Assembly: GCF_008632955.1 (NCBI RefSeq)
Contig: NZ_CP043959.1
Location: 1,922,001 to 1,986,000 of the forward strand
Reading direction: 5' to 3'
Source: Streptomyces tendae
Lineage (GTDB): Bacteria > Actinomycetota > Actinomycetes > Streptomycetales > Streptomycetaceae
Length of the DNA: 64,000 bases
Shown one piece after another: positions 1 to 10,033 of this stretch (position 1 is its first letter; each line of letters starts with the position of its first letter). The notes below the pieces were generated by a model, which had not been told where the DNA came from, did not search any database, and was given only the letters and a program-made list of their open reading frames with translations. The position numbers and the translations under genes are program-made.

Positions 1-1141
1 CCCGCTCCGCGGCGGCCGGCCGGTCCGCCTCGGCGCGCAGCCCGAGCAGCAGCGGCACACGTCCCTCGACCGGCCGCACACCGAGCAGCACGGGCACGCC
101 GACCGACGACAGTTCCTCGCCCACCGCGCGGGCCAGGACCGCCCAGCCGCCGCTCTGCGGCGACAGGGTGTCGCCGAGCCGCATGACCACCGGGAGCAGC
201 GGCCCCCGGCCCGGCTTGAAGCCCAGGACGCGGGCCTGCGCGGGCGCGTCCTCGGCGGTGATCCGGCCCTCGGCGAGGTCGGTGAGGAAGTCACCGCGGC
301 CCCGCGCCGCCAGCTCCTCCTCCTGACGGGCCTGCATCAGCACCACGGCGAGGATGCCCGCGGCCCGCTCGGCCGCCATGCGGTGCACCGGCTCCGGCGC
401 GCTGCGCACCGGCAGCAGCGCCAGGCGCGCCCGGACACCGCCGCTGCCGGGGCCGCCGCCGGGCACGTCCACGAGGACCGAACCGGCCGGCGGGGCGTCC
501 CGCTGCCGGTCGCGCAGCCCTTCCCACACCTGGAGCGGATCCGCGCCCTCGGGACCCTCGCCGGCCGCGTACAGCAGCTGCCCGTCGGTGGTCTCCAGGA
601 ACACGGGGTTGCCGGTGAACCCGGCGAGGATCTCCAGGACCTGGGGCACGCCCCCGCCGCCGAGAAGTGCCTCGGTGCAGCGGCGGTGCACCTCCTCCGC
701 GCGCTGCAGCAGCGCGTAGTGCCCGTTGACGATCTCGGTGTGGATCTCCTCGGTGACCGTGACGAACGGCACCTCGCGGTGCAGCTGGACCAGCGGCAGT
801 CCGGCGGCCCGGGCCGCGTCGACCAGGGCGGCGGGGAGCCGGGTGAAGCGTGGGCCGAGCTCGACGACCAGGGCGGCGATGCCCCGGTCCGCCAGCGTGC
901 GCACGAAGGCCCGCTGGTCGGCCGGACGGGTACCGAGCCCGTACCCGGTGGTCAGCAGCAGCTCGCCGCCCTTGAGCAGGGAGGCGATGTTGGGCACCTC
1001 ACCCGCGTGCACCCAGCGCACCGTCCGCCCCAGCCGCTCGGCGCCGGCGAGGACCTCCGGGAGGCCGCTGCGCAGGCCGGGGAGTTCCAGGGCGCGCTGC
1101 ACGGTGATGCCCGAGGGCGGGGGTGTGCGGGGGGTGCTCAT
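1..1141 (-). CDS. PucR-family transcriptional regulator (3' end outside window)
   Basis: The protein starts MSTPRTPPPSGITVQRALEL and continues with the typical PucR N-terminal domain (GLRSGLPEVLAGAERLGRTV, then a stretch around VRWVHAGEVPNI and LLTTGYGL). It is followed by a middle region with LVDVPGGGPGSGGVRARLAL. The C-terminal PucR-type helix-turn-helix expected by family lies beyond base 1, so only about 380 residues are visible. PucR-type proteins sense purine, amino-acid or related metabolites and control catabolic genes; the ligand here cannot be told. The ATG at 1139-1141 was chosen because the conserved domain begins about ten residues later. It lies downstream of the GH15 gene on the same strand but a hairpin separates them, so it is probably transcribed on its own. 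Confidence 0.85.
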   Translation of the reverse strand, partial: MSTPRTPPPSGITVQRALELPGLRSGLPEVLAGAERLGRTVRWVHAGEVPNIASLLKGGELLLTTGYGLGTRPADQRAFVRTLADRGIAALVVELGPRFTRLPAALVDAARAAGLPLVQLHREVPFVTVTEEIHTEIVNGHYALLQRAEEVHRRCTEALLGGGGVPQVLEILAGFTGNPVFLETTDGQLLYAAGEGPEGADPLQVWEGLRDRQRDAPPAGSVLVDVPGGGPGSGGVRARLALLPVRSAPEPVHRMAAERAAGILAVVLMQARQEEELAARGRGDFLTDLAEGRITAEDAPAQARVLGFKPGRGPLLPVVMRLGDTLSPQSGGWAVLARAVGEELSSVGVPVLLGVRPVEGRVPLLLGLRAEADRPAAAER

Positions 1142-1208
1142 GCAGCGGACGGTACCCGGGGGTGTGTCCCGGGCACACGTCCGGCCTGCACATATCCTTC
1201 ACGAACGG

Positions 1209-1232
1209 TGCCGGCGCCGACCCGCGCCGGCA
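1209..1232 (-). terminator. Hairpin between GH15 gene and pucR-like gene
   Basis: A perfect 9-bp stem (TGCCGGCGC / GCGCCGGCA) with a 6-nt loop lies 41 bases after the GH15 stop codon. There is no clear U-tract, which is common for GC-rich actinobacterial terminators. Confidence 0.5.
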
Positions 1233-1272
1233 GGCGCTCCCGCCCCGGTCCGGCCCAGGGCGGGAGCCCGCG

Positions 1273-3075
1273 TCAGCCCCCGTACGCCCCCGACGCCGTC
1301 AGGCGCAGGGCCGTGTCGATGAGCGGGACGTGGCTGAAGGCCTGCGGGAAGTTGCCCACCTGGCGCTGCAGGCGCGGGTCCCACTCCTCCGCCAGCAGAC
1401 CGAGGTCGTTGCGCAGCGCCAGCAGCTTCTCGAACAGCTTCCGCGCCTCGTCCACGCGGCCGATCATCGCCAGGTCGTCGGCCATCCAGAACGAGCAGGC
1501 GAGGAACGCGCCCTCGTCACCCGGCAGGCCGTCCACGCCCTCGTCCATGCCCTCGGTCGGGTAGCGCAGGATGAAGCCGTCGGAGGTGGACAGCTCGCGC
1601 TGGATCGCCTCAACGGTGCCGATCACCCGCTTGTCGTCCGGCGGCAGGAAGCCCACCTGGGGGATCAGCAGCAGGGCCGCGTCCAGTTCCCGGGAGCCGT
1701 AGGACTGCGTGAACGTGTTGCGTTCCTTGTCGTAGCCCTTCTCGCACACGTCCCGGTGGATGTCGTCGCGCAGCTGCTTCCACTCCTCCAACGGGCCGTC
1801 GGCGTCACCGGACTCGATGAGCTTGATGGTGCGGTCGACGGCGACCCAGGCCATCACCTTGGAGTGCACGAAGTGGCGGCGCGGGCCGCGCACCTCCCAG
1901 ATGCCCTCGTCCGGCTCCTGCCAGTGCTTCTCCAGGTACTGGATCAGCTTGAGCTGGAGCAGCGAGGCGTAGTCGTTGCGCGCGAGACCGGTCATGTGGG
2001 CCAGGTGCAGGGCCTCGGTGACCTCGCCGTACACGTCGAGCTGGAGCTGGTGCGCCGCGCCGTTGCCCACCCGGACGGGCGCCGACGTCTCGTAGCCCGG
2101 CAGCCAGTCGAGCTCCGCCTCGCCGAGCTCGCGCTCGCCGGCGATGCCGTACATGATCTGCAGGTTCTCCGGGTCGCCCGCCACCGCGCGCAGCAGCCAC
2201 TCGCGCCAGGCGCGGGCCTCCTCGCGGTAGCCGGTGCGCAGCAGCGAGGACAGGGTGATCGCCGCGTCCCGCAGCCAGGTGTAGCGGTAGTCCCAGTTGC
2301 GGACGCCGCCGATGTCCTCGGGCAGCGAGGTGGTGGGCGCGGCGACGATGCCGCCGGTCGGGGCGTACGTCAGCGCCTTGAGCGTGATCAGGGAGCGGAT
2401 CACGGCCTCACGGTAGGGGCCGTGGTACGTACAGTGCTCGACCCACTCGCGCCAGAAGTCCTCGGTGGCCTCCAGGGACTGCTCCGGCTCCGGCAGTGCC
2501 GGGGGCTGCTTGTGGGACGGTTCCCAGGAGATGGCGAAGGCGACCCGGTCGCCCGGCGCGACGGTGAAGTCCGAGTACGTGGTCAGGTCCTCGCCGTAGG
2601 TCTCGGCGGACGTGTCGAACCACACGGAGTCCGGGCCGGCCACGGCGACCGTACGGCCCTCGTGGCGGTGCACCCAGGGCACCACACGGCCGTAGGAGAA
2701 GCGCATCCGCAGCGCCGAGCGCATGGGGACCCGGCCCGAGACACCCTCCACGATGCGGATCAGCTGCGGGGCGCCGTCGCGCGGGGGCATGAAATCCGTC
2801 ACGCGGACCGTGCCGCGCGGGGTGTCCCACTCGGATTCCAGGATCAGCGAGTCGCCGCGGTAGCTCCGCCGCGTCGCCGCGGGCGGCTGGGAGTCCTCGG
2901 CGTAGGCCGGCCCCAGCCGCCAGAAGCCGTGTTCCTCGGTTCCCAGCAGCCCGGCGAAGATGGCGTGCGAGTCGAAGCGCGGCAGGCACAGCCAGTCGAC
3001 CGTGCCGTCCCGGCAGACCAGCGCCGCGGTCTGCATGTCTCCGATGAGTGCGTAGTCTTCGATGCGCCCGGCCAC
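1273..3075 (-). CDS. Glycoside hydrolase family 15 protein (trehalase/glucoamylase-like)
   Basis: The product is about 600 residues with the GH15 layout: an N-terminal beta-sandwich opening VAGRIEDYALIGDMQTAALV and VDWLCLPRFDSHAIFAGLLG, then an (alpha/alpha)6 barrel with GGVRNWDYRYTWLRDAA, the actinobacterial GH15 signature, and EDIGG just before it. Mycobacterial and streptomycete relatives include cytosolic trehalases, while others are glucan 1,4-alpha-glucosidases; the substrate is inferred. No signal peptide is seen, so it is cytosolic. I chose the GTG at 3073-3075 because TGGAG lies six bases upstream. An ATG six bases earlier and a GTG at 3099 are in frame alternatives. The HrdB-like promoter at 3120-3149 fits either start. 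Confidence 0.85.
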   Translation of the reverse strand: MAGRIEDYALIGDMQTAALVCRDGTVDWLCLPRFDSHAIFAGLLGTEEHGFWRLGPAYAEDSQPPAATRRSYRGDSLILESEWDTPRGTVRVTDFMPPRDGAPQLIRIVEGVSGRVPMRSALRMRFSYGRVVPWVHRHEGRTVAVAGPDSVWFDTSAETYGEDLTTYSDFTVAPGDRVAFAISWEPSHKQPPALPEPEQSLEATEDFWREWVEHCTYHGPYREAVIRSLITLKALTYAPTGGIVAAPTTSLPEDIGGVRNWDYRYTWLRDAAITLSSLLRTGYREEARAWREWLLRAVAGDPENLQIMYGIAGERELGEAELDWLPGYETSAPVRVGNGAAHQLQLDVYGEVTEALHLAHMTGLARNDYASLLQLKLIQYLEKHWQEPDEGIWEVRGPRRHFVHSKVMAWVAVDRTIKLIESGDADGPLEEWKQLRDDIHRDVCEKGYDKERNTFTQSYGSRELDAALLLIPQVGFLPPDDKRVIGTVEAIQRELSTSDGFILRYPTEGMDEGVDGLPGDEGAFLACSFWMADDLAMIGRVDEARKLFEKLLALRNDLGLLAEEWDPRLQRQVGNFPQAFSHVPLIDTALRLTASGAYGG

Positions 3076-3119
3076 GTGCATCTCCAGTCGAACGGCCACG
3101 TCACCCCGCAAGGGGGCTG

Positions 3120-3149
3120 TCGCTAGTGCGGTCAAGGGGGGTCTTGCAA
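3120..3149 (-). promoter_or_regulatory. Candidate vegetative promoter of the GH15 gene
   Basis: On the minus strand TTGCAA (3149-3144) and TAGCGA (3125-3120) are separated by 18 bases. This resembles the principal-sigma consensus and predicts a short leader before the GH15 start. Confidence 0.45.
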
Positions 3150-3538
3150 TGCGTCGTTGAGCTGTGAAGCAAAGCAGTCGCTCCGCCGTGAATGCAAAGC
3201 GCCAATCTTTGCTCAACGAACTGCCGAGCTCACGTTGTTCCGGAACTTACGGGCGGGGGTGGTGCCGTTCGGCCGGCCGGGCTCGGCAGCGAGTGTCCGA
3301 GCAGGATACGACGCACGTAGATGATCTGTGTGCCGCTCGCGGCAACGCGCCTCCGCCGAACGAGTGGCCCACGGGTGAGGGTCCTGTGTGTGATACATGC
3401 TGCGTGCCGCCTTGTGCGCGGAGCGTGGCCGTAAGCCGTTCCCTTGCGGCGCTGATACGCTGGTAGCCCGTGGACCGGTGGGCGAGAAACCCCGGAACCG
3501 CACCCACAGACCGCGACCACGGGAGCCCCCCTTTGGCC
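3150..3538. other. Divergent intergenic region GH15 / pyrG
   Basis: No supported gene lies here. The only notable signal is TACGCT at 3456-3461, a plausible -10 for pyrG with no good -35, giving a leader of roughly 75 nt. The leader carries GGGAG near 3520. Confidence 0.4.
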
Positions 3539-5206
<1,668 letters not shown>

Positions 5207-5225
5207 CACGCCCAGTTGTACGGTT

Positions 5226-5268
5226 GCCGGGGTGCGAATCTTCAACGGTTCGCGCCCCGGCCGCTTTT
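5226..5268 (+). terminator. pyrG terminator
   Basis: A 13-bp stem (one G:T pair) at 5226-5238 and 5249-5261, with a 10-nt loop, is followed by CGCTTTT. It is one of the few hairpins here with a real T-run. Confidence 0.8.
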
Positions 5269-5310
5269 CCGCGGGCCACGGCAGGACCGCTTCACTTCGG
5301 AAGGACAGGC

Positions 5311-5937
5311 ATGACGATCAAGGACACTCCGGAGGAGTGGGAGATCCGCGGGACGAAGACCCCCTTCACGGGCAAGAAGACGTCGGTCCGCACGGACGAG
5401 GTCGTCATGCCCGGGGGCGCCGTGGTCAGCCGCGACTACCAGGTCCACCCGGGTTCCGTGGCCGTCCTCGCCCTCGACGACGCCGACCGGGTCGTGGTGC
5501 TGCGCCAGTACCGGCACCCGGTGCGCCAGAAGCTGTGGGAGATCCCGGCCGGGCTGCTCGACGTCCCCGGCGAGAACCCGCTGCACGCGGCCCAGCGCGA
5601 GCTGTACGAGGAGGCGCACGTCAAGGCGGAGGACTGGCGGGTGCTGGCCGACGTCTACACCACGCCCGGCGGCTGCGACGAGGCCGTACGGATCTTCCTG
5701 GCCCGCGGGCTGTCGGAGGCCGAGGGCGACCGCTTCGCGGTGGAGGACGAGGAGGCCGACATGGAGCTGTCCCGGGTCCCCGTCGACGAGCTGGTGCGCG
5801 GGGTGCTGGCCGGTGACCTGCACAACAACTGCCTGGTGGTGGGCGCGCTGTCCCTGGTCGCCGCCCGCGCCGGTGACGGCCTGGACGCGCTGCGCCCGGC
5901 GGAGGCGCCGTGGCCGGCCCGGCCGTTCGAGGCGTGA
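5311..5937 (+). CDS. NUDIX hydrolase, ADP-ribose pyrophosphatase type
   Basis: This 208-residue NUDIX protein probably hydrolyses ADP-ribose or related nucleoside diphosphate sugars to AMP and ribose 5-phosphate. The box reads GLLDVPGENPLHAAQRELYE then EAHV, with the glutamates of the REUXEE core intact but a histidine where the box usually has glycine, and six rather than five residues after the first glycine. YRHPVRQKLWEIPAG and the later TTPGGCDE are typical of the ADP-ribose pyrophosphatase subgroup. ATG 5311 follows GGAAGGAC at good spacing. It sits 50 bases after the pyrG terminator, so it has its own promoter. A second, regulator-type NUDIX protein lies at 15.3 kb. Confidence 0.88.
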   Translation: MTIKDTPEEWEIRGTKTPFTGKKTSVRTDEVVMPGGAVVSRDYQVHPGSVAVLALDDADRVVVLRQYRHPVRQKLWEIPAGLLDVPGENPLHAAQRELYEEAHVKAEDWRVLADVYTTPGGCDEAVRIFLARGLSEAEGDRFAVEDEEADMELSRVPVDELVRGVLAGDLHNNCLVVGALSLVAARAGDGLDALRPAEAPWPARPFEA

Positions 5938-6343
5938 CGCCGACCGGCGGCTGAAGCCGGTCGGGTACGTCGCCGTCCGGCGGCTGCGGTCCGTCGCGGC
6001 ACGCGGCCGTCCGAGGTCGGCCGTCCGGCGGGACAGTGGCCGTCCGGGGGCATTGGCCGTCCGGGGCTGAAGCCCGTCGGGGCGTGAAGACGTTCGGGGG
6101 CTCGTCGGGCCCACGTGACGTGGAACTGTCCGACGGCTCGTCGAGCCGCACACGACGTGAAGCCGTCCCACCAGTCACACCCGTCGGGGCGTAACTCCTA
6201 CGATCTGTTGATCCGATCGAGGGAGTCTCGTCCTCCGTGCCGCGCTCCTCACGGAACGTCGCAGAGCGTGAACTAGGCTCTGGAAAACGCCCGAACCGGA
6301 GACCCGGCGGGCTTGCGCGTGCGGTGGGACGGGAGTGTGGCCC
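5938..6343. repeat. Intergenic tract with degenerate GGCCGTCCGG direct repeats
   Basis: About 400 bases without a supported gene. Five copies of GCCGTCCG(G) occur at 5972, 6006, 6020, 6039 and 6056, spaced 14-34 bases apart, followed by looser TCGGGG/GTCGGGC units to about 6190. TAGGCT near 6273 could be the -10 of the downstream gene. Confidence 0.5.
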
Positions 6344-8401
6344 GTGACGGATCAGGCGGTGGACCCGGACGGTGTGCGGCTCCCTCGGGACGCTGCCCCG
6401 GAAGGTCGATTCCTGGGCCGTACCAGGGAGTTGAAGGAACTGCTCGCCGACATCGAGCGAGCGGGACTCGACACCCTCTCCGGCCGTAAGGCCCCCCGCG
6501 CGCGGGTGCTCCTCATCGCGGGCCGGCCCGGCTCCGGCCGGTCGGCCCTCGCCGAGGAACTGGTCCGCCGGGTCACCGGCCGTTACCCCGACGGGGTACT
6601 GCGCGTCCGGCTCAGCGAACCCGACGGAACGCCCGTACCGGTCGGGCGCGCCGCGCGCGAACTGCTGGAGGCGCTGGACGAGCCCGCCCCCGCCGGCGCC
6701 CCCGAGGACGAGCTCGCCGAGGCGCTGCGCACCGCCCTGGCCGACCGCCGCGCGGTGCTGCTGCTCGACGACGCCGCCGACGCCGGGCAGGTCGACGCCC
6801 TGCTCCCGGACAACCCCGACTGCCTCGCCGTCACCGTCTCCTCCGGCCCGCTCACCGGCATCGCCGACGTCCGCCCCTGCACCCTGGGCGGCCTCGACAC
6901 CAAGTCCGGCGTGGAACTGCTGTCCCGGTTCACCGGGTCCGTGCGCATCACCGTCGACCCGCGCGCCGCCGAGCGCCTCGCCGAGCAGTGCCAGGGCCAG
7001 CCGGCCGCGCTCGTGCTGGCCGGCGGCTGGCTCGCCGCCCGCCCCAAGGCCGCCGTCGCCGACCTCGCCAAGCAGCTGCACACCGATCCCGGCGCCGAGC
7101 CCGTCGTCGCCCGGCTGCTGCGCCTGGTGCACGACTCGTTGCCGCAGGCCGCCGCCCGCACCCTGCGCCTGCTCGCCCTCGCCCCGGCCGGACTGGCCGA
7201 CCCGCACACCGCCGCCGCGCTCGCCGGCTGCTCGGTGGAGGCCGCGCACACGACCCTGGACGACTTCGCCGCCCACGGCCTGCTGCACTCGGTGGGCTCC
7301 TCGGTGCCGCAGTACCGGGTGCCCGGCTGCCTGCACGGCGAGCTGGGCCGGCTCGCCGCCGACCACGAGCGGCCCGCAGAGCTGCAGCTGGCCCGCGCCC
7401 GCATGCTGGAGCGCACCGTGCGGCTGCTGCAGTCCTGCCGCGCCATCACCGAGACCGACAGCCCCGAGGCCCGCGAGAAGCTCCTCGCCCTGCCGCCCCC
7501 GCTGCGCTTCCCCAGCCCTCGAGCCGCCGCCGACTGGCTGCGGCTGCGCCGGCCCGCCCTGCTGGCCTGCGCCCGGCTCGCGGTCGCCGACGGGGAGCTG
7601 GACACCCTGGCCCGGCGGCTGATGTCCCAGCTGGTGCGGGCCATGGTCGCCCACTGCGGTACCCGGGCCGCCGCCGGCGACCTCTACGACGTCCACAACC
7701 TGGTCCTCGACGTGGCCGAGCGCCGGAACCTCCCCCGGGAGCGCGCCGCCGCGCTGCTGAACCTCGGCGACCTCGACGCGCGCACCGGCCGTACGGCGGA
7801 GGCGCTGGTGCGGTACCGGGCCGCTCTGGACGCCGGACGCGAGGCGAACGACCCCTACGCCACCGGCCGCGCGATGGAATCCGTAGGCGGCGCGCACCTG
7901 GACCTCGGGGACTACGACCGGGCGGCGGACTGGTTCGGCCGCGCCCTCGCCGAGCGGCTCGCCCGGGGCGAGGGCCCCGAGGCCGCCCGGCTCTACGGAC
8001 GCATCGGCGCCGCCCACACGTACGCGGGCCGCTACGGCGAGGCGCTGCGCGACTGGCGCGCGGCCGTCGCCGGACACCGCCGGGACGGCGACGTGGCCGC
8101 ACAGGCGCGGGCGTTGAGCGAACTGGCCCGGGTGCAGGAGTACGCGGGCCGGCTGGAGGAGTCGCTGCGCACCTGCCGGGAGGCCGTGGAGTGGGCGCGC
8201 CGGGCCGAGGACACCCGGCTGCAGGCCGCGCTGCACCTGCGTCTGGCCGACTCCTTCGAGCGGCTCGGCGACTCCGCCTCCGCCGCGCTGCACCGCACGA
8301 CGGCGGAGCACATGCTGGCCGAAGAGGCCCCGGAGAGCGACTCCGAACCGGAACACGGCGCTAACGCCTGCGAAATCCGTAGCACTTCCGCAGAAGATTG
8401 A
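6344..8401 (+). CDS. NTPase with C-terminal tetratricopeptide repeats
   Basis: The 685-residue product begins with a FLGRTRELKELL motif, typical just before STAND/NB-ARC-like NTPase domains, and a P-loop AGRPGSGRSALAEEL at about residues 66-80. LLLDDAAD near 145 fits a Walker B. A winged-helix-like middle follows, and the last 220 residues contain several TPR units (ALLNLGDLDARTGRTAEAL, SVGGAHLDLGDYDRAADWFG, YGRIGAAHTYAGRYGEALRD). STAND proteins with TPR sensors act as signalling switches, but no effector domain is visible, so the output is unknown. GTG 6344 was chosen because GGGAG ends eight bases earlier; an upstream GTG at 6335 overlaps that site. Confidence 0.82.
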   Translation: MTDQAVDPDGVRLPRDAAPEGRFLGRTRELKELLADIERAGLDTLSGRKAPRARVLLIAGRPGSGRSALAEELVRRVTGRYPDGVLRVRLSEPDGTPVPVGRAARELLEALDEPAPAGAPEDELAEALRTALADRRAVLLLDDAADAGQVDALLPDNPDCLAVTVSSGPLTGIADVRPCTLGGLDTKSGVELLSRFTGSVRITVDPRAAERLAEQCQGQPAALVLAGGWLAARPKAAVADLAKQLHTDPGAEPVVARLLRLVHDSLPQAAARTLRLLALAPAGLADPHTAAALAGCSVEAAHTTLDDFAAHGLLHSVGSSVPQYRVPGCLHGELGRLAADHERPAELQLARARMLERTVRLLQSCRAITETDSPEAREKLLALPPPLRFPSPRAAADWLRLRRPALLACARLAVADGELDTLARRLMSQLVRAMVAHCGTRAAAGDLYDVHNLVLDVAERRNLPRERAAALLNLGDLDARTGRTAEALVRYRAALDAGREANDPYATGRAMESVGGAHLDLGDYDRAADWFGRALAERLARGEGPEAARLYGRIGAAHTYAGRYGEALRDWRAAVAGHRRDGDVAAQARALSELARVQEYAGRLEESLRTCREAVEWARRAEDTRLQAALHLRLADSFERLGDSASAALHRTTAEHMLAEEAPESDSEPEHGANACEIRSTSAED

Positions 8402-8494
8402 TGCAATGGAAGGCTAGACAGCAGGAACACCTTCATTAAACTGGCTCTGCCGCACCATCTCCTGCGGTCTCTCCCGGTGTGCCCGTGCGTGCCC

Positions 8495-8522
8495 GGGTAT
8501 GTGTAGTGATATCCCCATACCC
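8495..8522 (+). promoter_or_regulatory. Inverted repeat upstream of ald
   Basis: GGGTATG (8495-8501) and CATACCC (8516-8522) form a perfect 7-bp inverted repeat with a 14-nt spacer just upstream of the ald ribosome binding site. It could bind an Lrp/AsnC-type regulator, which control ald in other actinobacteria; this is inference. Confidence 0.45.
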
Positions 8523-8546
8523 TCTGAGCCAAGGACCGTGATCCAC

Positions 8547-9662
8547 GTGAAGGTCGGCATCCCCCGCGAGGTCAAGAACAACGAGTTCCGGGTGGCCATC
8601 ACCCCCGCCGGCGTGCACGAGCTCGTGCGCCACGGCCACCAGGTCGTCATCGAGCGCGGCGCCGGTGTCGGCTCCTCGATCCCGGACGGCGAGTACATCG
8701 CCGCGGGCGGGCAGATCCTGGACACCGCCGACGAGGTCTGGGCCGCCGCCGACCTGCTGCTGAAGGTCAAGGAGCCGGTCGCGGAGGAGTACCACCGCCT
8801 GCGCAAGGACCAGACCCTCTTCACCTACCTGCACCTGGCCGCGTCCAAGGAGTGCACGGACGCCCTCCTGGAGTCCGGCACCACCGCCATCGCCTACGAG
8901 ACCGTCGAGCTGCCCAGCCGGGCGCTGCCGCTGCTCGCCCCGATGTCCGAGGTCGCGGGCCGGCTCTCCACCCAGGTCGGCGCCTACCACCTGATGCGCG
9001 CCCACGGCGGCCGCGGGGTGCTGCCCGGCGGCGTCCCCGGTGTGCTGGCCGGCCGCGCGGTCGTCATCGGCGCCGGCGTCTCCGGCTGGAACGCCGCGCA
9101 GATCGCCATCGGCATGGGCTTCCACGTCACCCTGCTCGACAAGGACATCAACAAGCTCAAGGAGGCCGACAAGGTCTTCGGCACGCGCATCCAGACCGTC
9201 GTCTCCAACTCCTTCGAGCTGGAGAAGGCCTGCCTGGAGGCCGACCTCGTGATCGGCGCGGTGCTGGTCCCGGGCGCCAAGGCGCCGAAGCTGGTCACCA
9301 ACGAGCTGGTCTCCCGGATGAAGGCCGGAAGTGTCCTTGTCGACATCGCGATCGACCAGGGCGGCTGCTTCGAGGACTCCCGCCCGACCACGCACGCCGA
9401 GCCGACCTTCAAGGTCCACGAGTCGGTCTTCTACTGCGTCGCCAACATGCCCGGCGCGGTGCCCAACACCTCGACCTACGCGCTCACCAACGCCACGCTG
9501 CCGTACATCGTCGAACTCGCCAACCGCGGCTGGGTGGAGGCGCTGCGCCGGGATCCGGCGCTCGCCAAGGGTCTCAACACGCATGACGGCAAGGTCGTTT
9601 ACCGCGAGGTCGCCGAGGCGCACGGACTGGAGCACGTGGAGCTCGCCTCGCTGCTCGGCTGA
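8547..9662 (+). CDS. ald: Alanine dehydrogenase
   Basis: Ald interconverts L-alanine and pyruvate plus ammonia with NAD. The 371-residue protein has the N-terminal VGIPREVKNNEFRVAITPAG, the substrate-site lysine in LLLKVKEP and the histidine in FTYLHLAAS. The Rossmann motif VVIGAGVSGWNAAQIAIG lies near residue 170, and VDIAIDQGGCFE follows. Starting at GTG 8547 gives VKVGIPRE and a length equal to mycobacterial Ald. GTG 8538 (VIHVKVG) is also possible, but the AAGGA at 8531 is too close to it. A perfect hairpin follows the gene, and it is probably monocistronic and responsive to amino acids or redox state. Confidence 0.95.
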   Translation: MKVGIPREVKNNEFRVAITPAGVHELVRHGHQVVIERGAGVGSSIPDGEYIAAGGQILDTADEVWAAADLLLKVKEPVAEEYHRLRKDQTLFTYLHLAASKECTDALLESGTTAIAYETVELPSRALPLLAPMSEVAGRLSTQVGAYHLMRAHGGRGVLPGGVPGVLAGRAVVIGAGVSGWNAAQIAIGMGFHVTLLDKDINKLKEADKVFGTRIQTVVSNSFELEKACLEADLVIGAVLVPGAKAPKLVTNELVSRMKAGSVLVDIAIDQGGCFEDSRPTTHAEPTFKVHESVFYCVANMPGAVPNTSTYALTNATLPYIVELANRGWVEALRRDPALAKGLNTHDGKVVYREVAEAHGLEHVELASLLG

Positions 9663-9742
9663 CCCGTCCGGGACGGTAAGTCGACCAAGTCACGGAGTCG
9701 CAAAGGCGATACGTCAACTTCGGACGTCAACGCCTCGCACCA

Positions 9743-9771
9743 GGCCGGACCTTGCCCGCCAAGGTCCGGCC
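9743..9771 (+). terminator. ald terminator hairpin
   Basis: A perfect 11-bp stem GGCCGGACCTT / AAGGTCCGGCC with loop GCCCGCC, 80 bases after the ald stop. There is no T-run. Confidence 0.65.
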
Positions 9772-9931
9772 GGATGTGTGTATGGTCACGTCCTGGTTCA
9801 GGGGCAACTCGCCTCGAACGTAACCGTTCTACCGATTCGCACACCCGTGAAACCTGCCGTGCGACGGCCGTACGCCCTTGACAGAGGGATGTTTCATTGC
9901 CGACACATCGGGCCGGGTCCGGCGGATTGTG

Positions 9932-9961
9932 TTGCTGCGGACGGCCGACACGCCATAGAGT
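9932..9961 (+). promoter_or_regulatory. Candidate promoter of the parA-scp operon
   Basis: TTGCTG (9932-9937) and TAGAGT (9956-9961) are separated by 18 bases, about 70 bases before the parA-like start. Apart from this and the ald hairpin, the 371-base gap 9663-10033 shows nothing that I can support. Confidence 0.5.
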
Positions 9962-10033
9962 CGCCAACCGTCGGCATGGTGCCACGCTGACCTGTCTAGA
10001 AGTTTCCTGGTCACCAAGGAGGTAAGACGACTT

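Noticed and set aside
383..3126. Long plus-strand open frames antisense to the PucR-like and GH15 genes
   Set aside because: Low-complexity, Arg/Ala/Gly-rich translations without domains; the minus-strand products match known families throughout.
5621..8356. A 900-codon minus-strand frame antisense to the NUDIX and NTPase-TPR genes
   Set aside because: GC-rich shadow frame, repetitive Gly/Val/Arg translation and no ribosome site; the plus-strand TPR protein explains the codon bias.
9878..9883. TTGACA as a -35 element for the parA-like gene
   Set aside because: No acceptable -10 at 16-19 bases downstream; the TTGCTG/TAGAGT pair is better placed.
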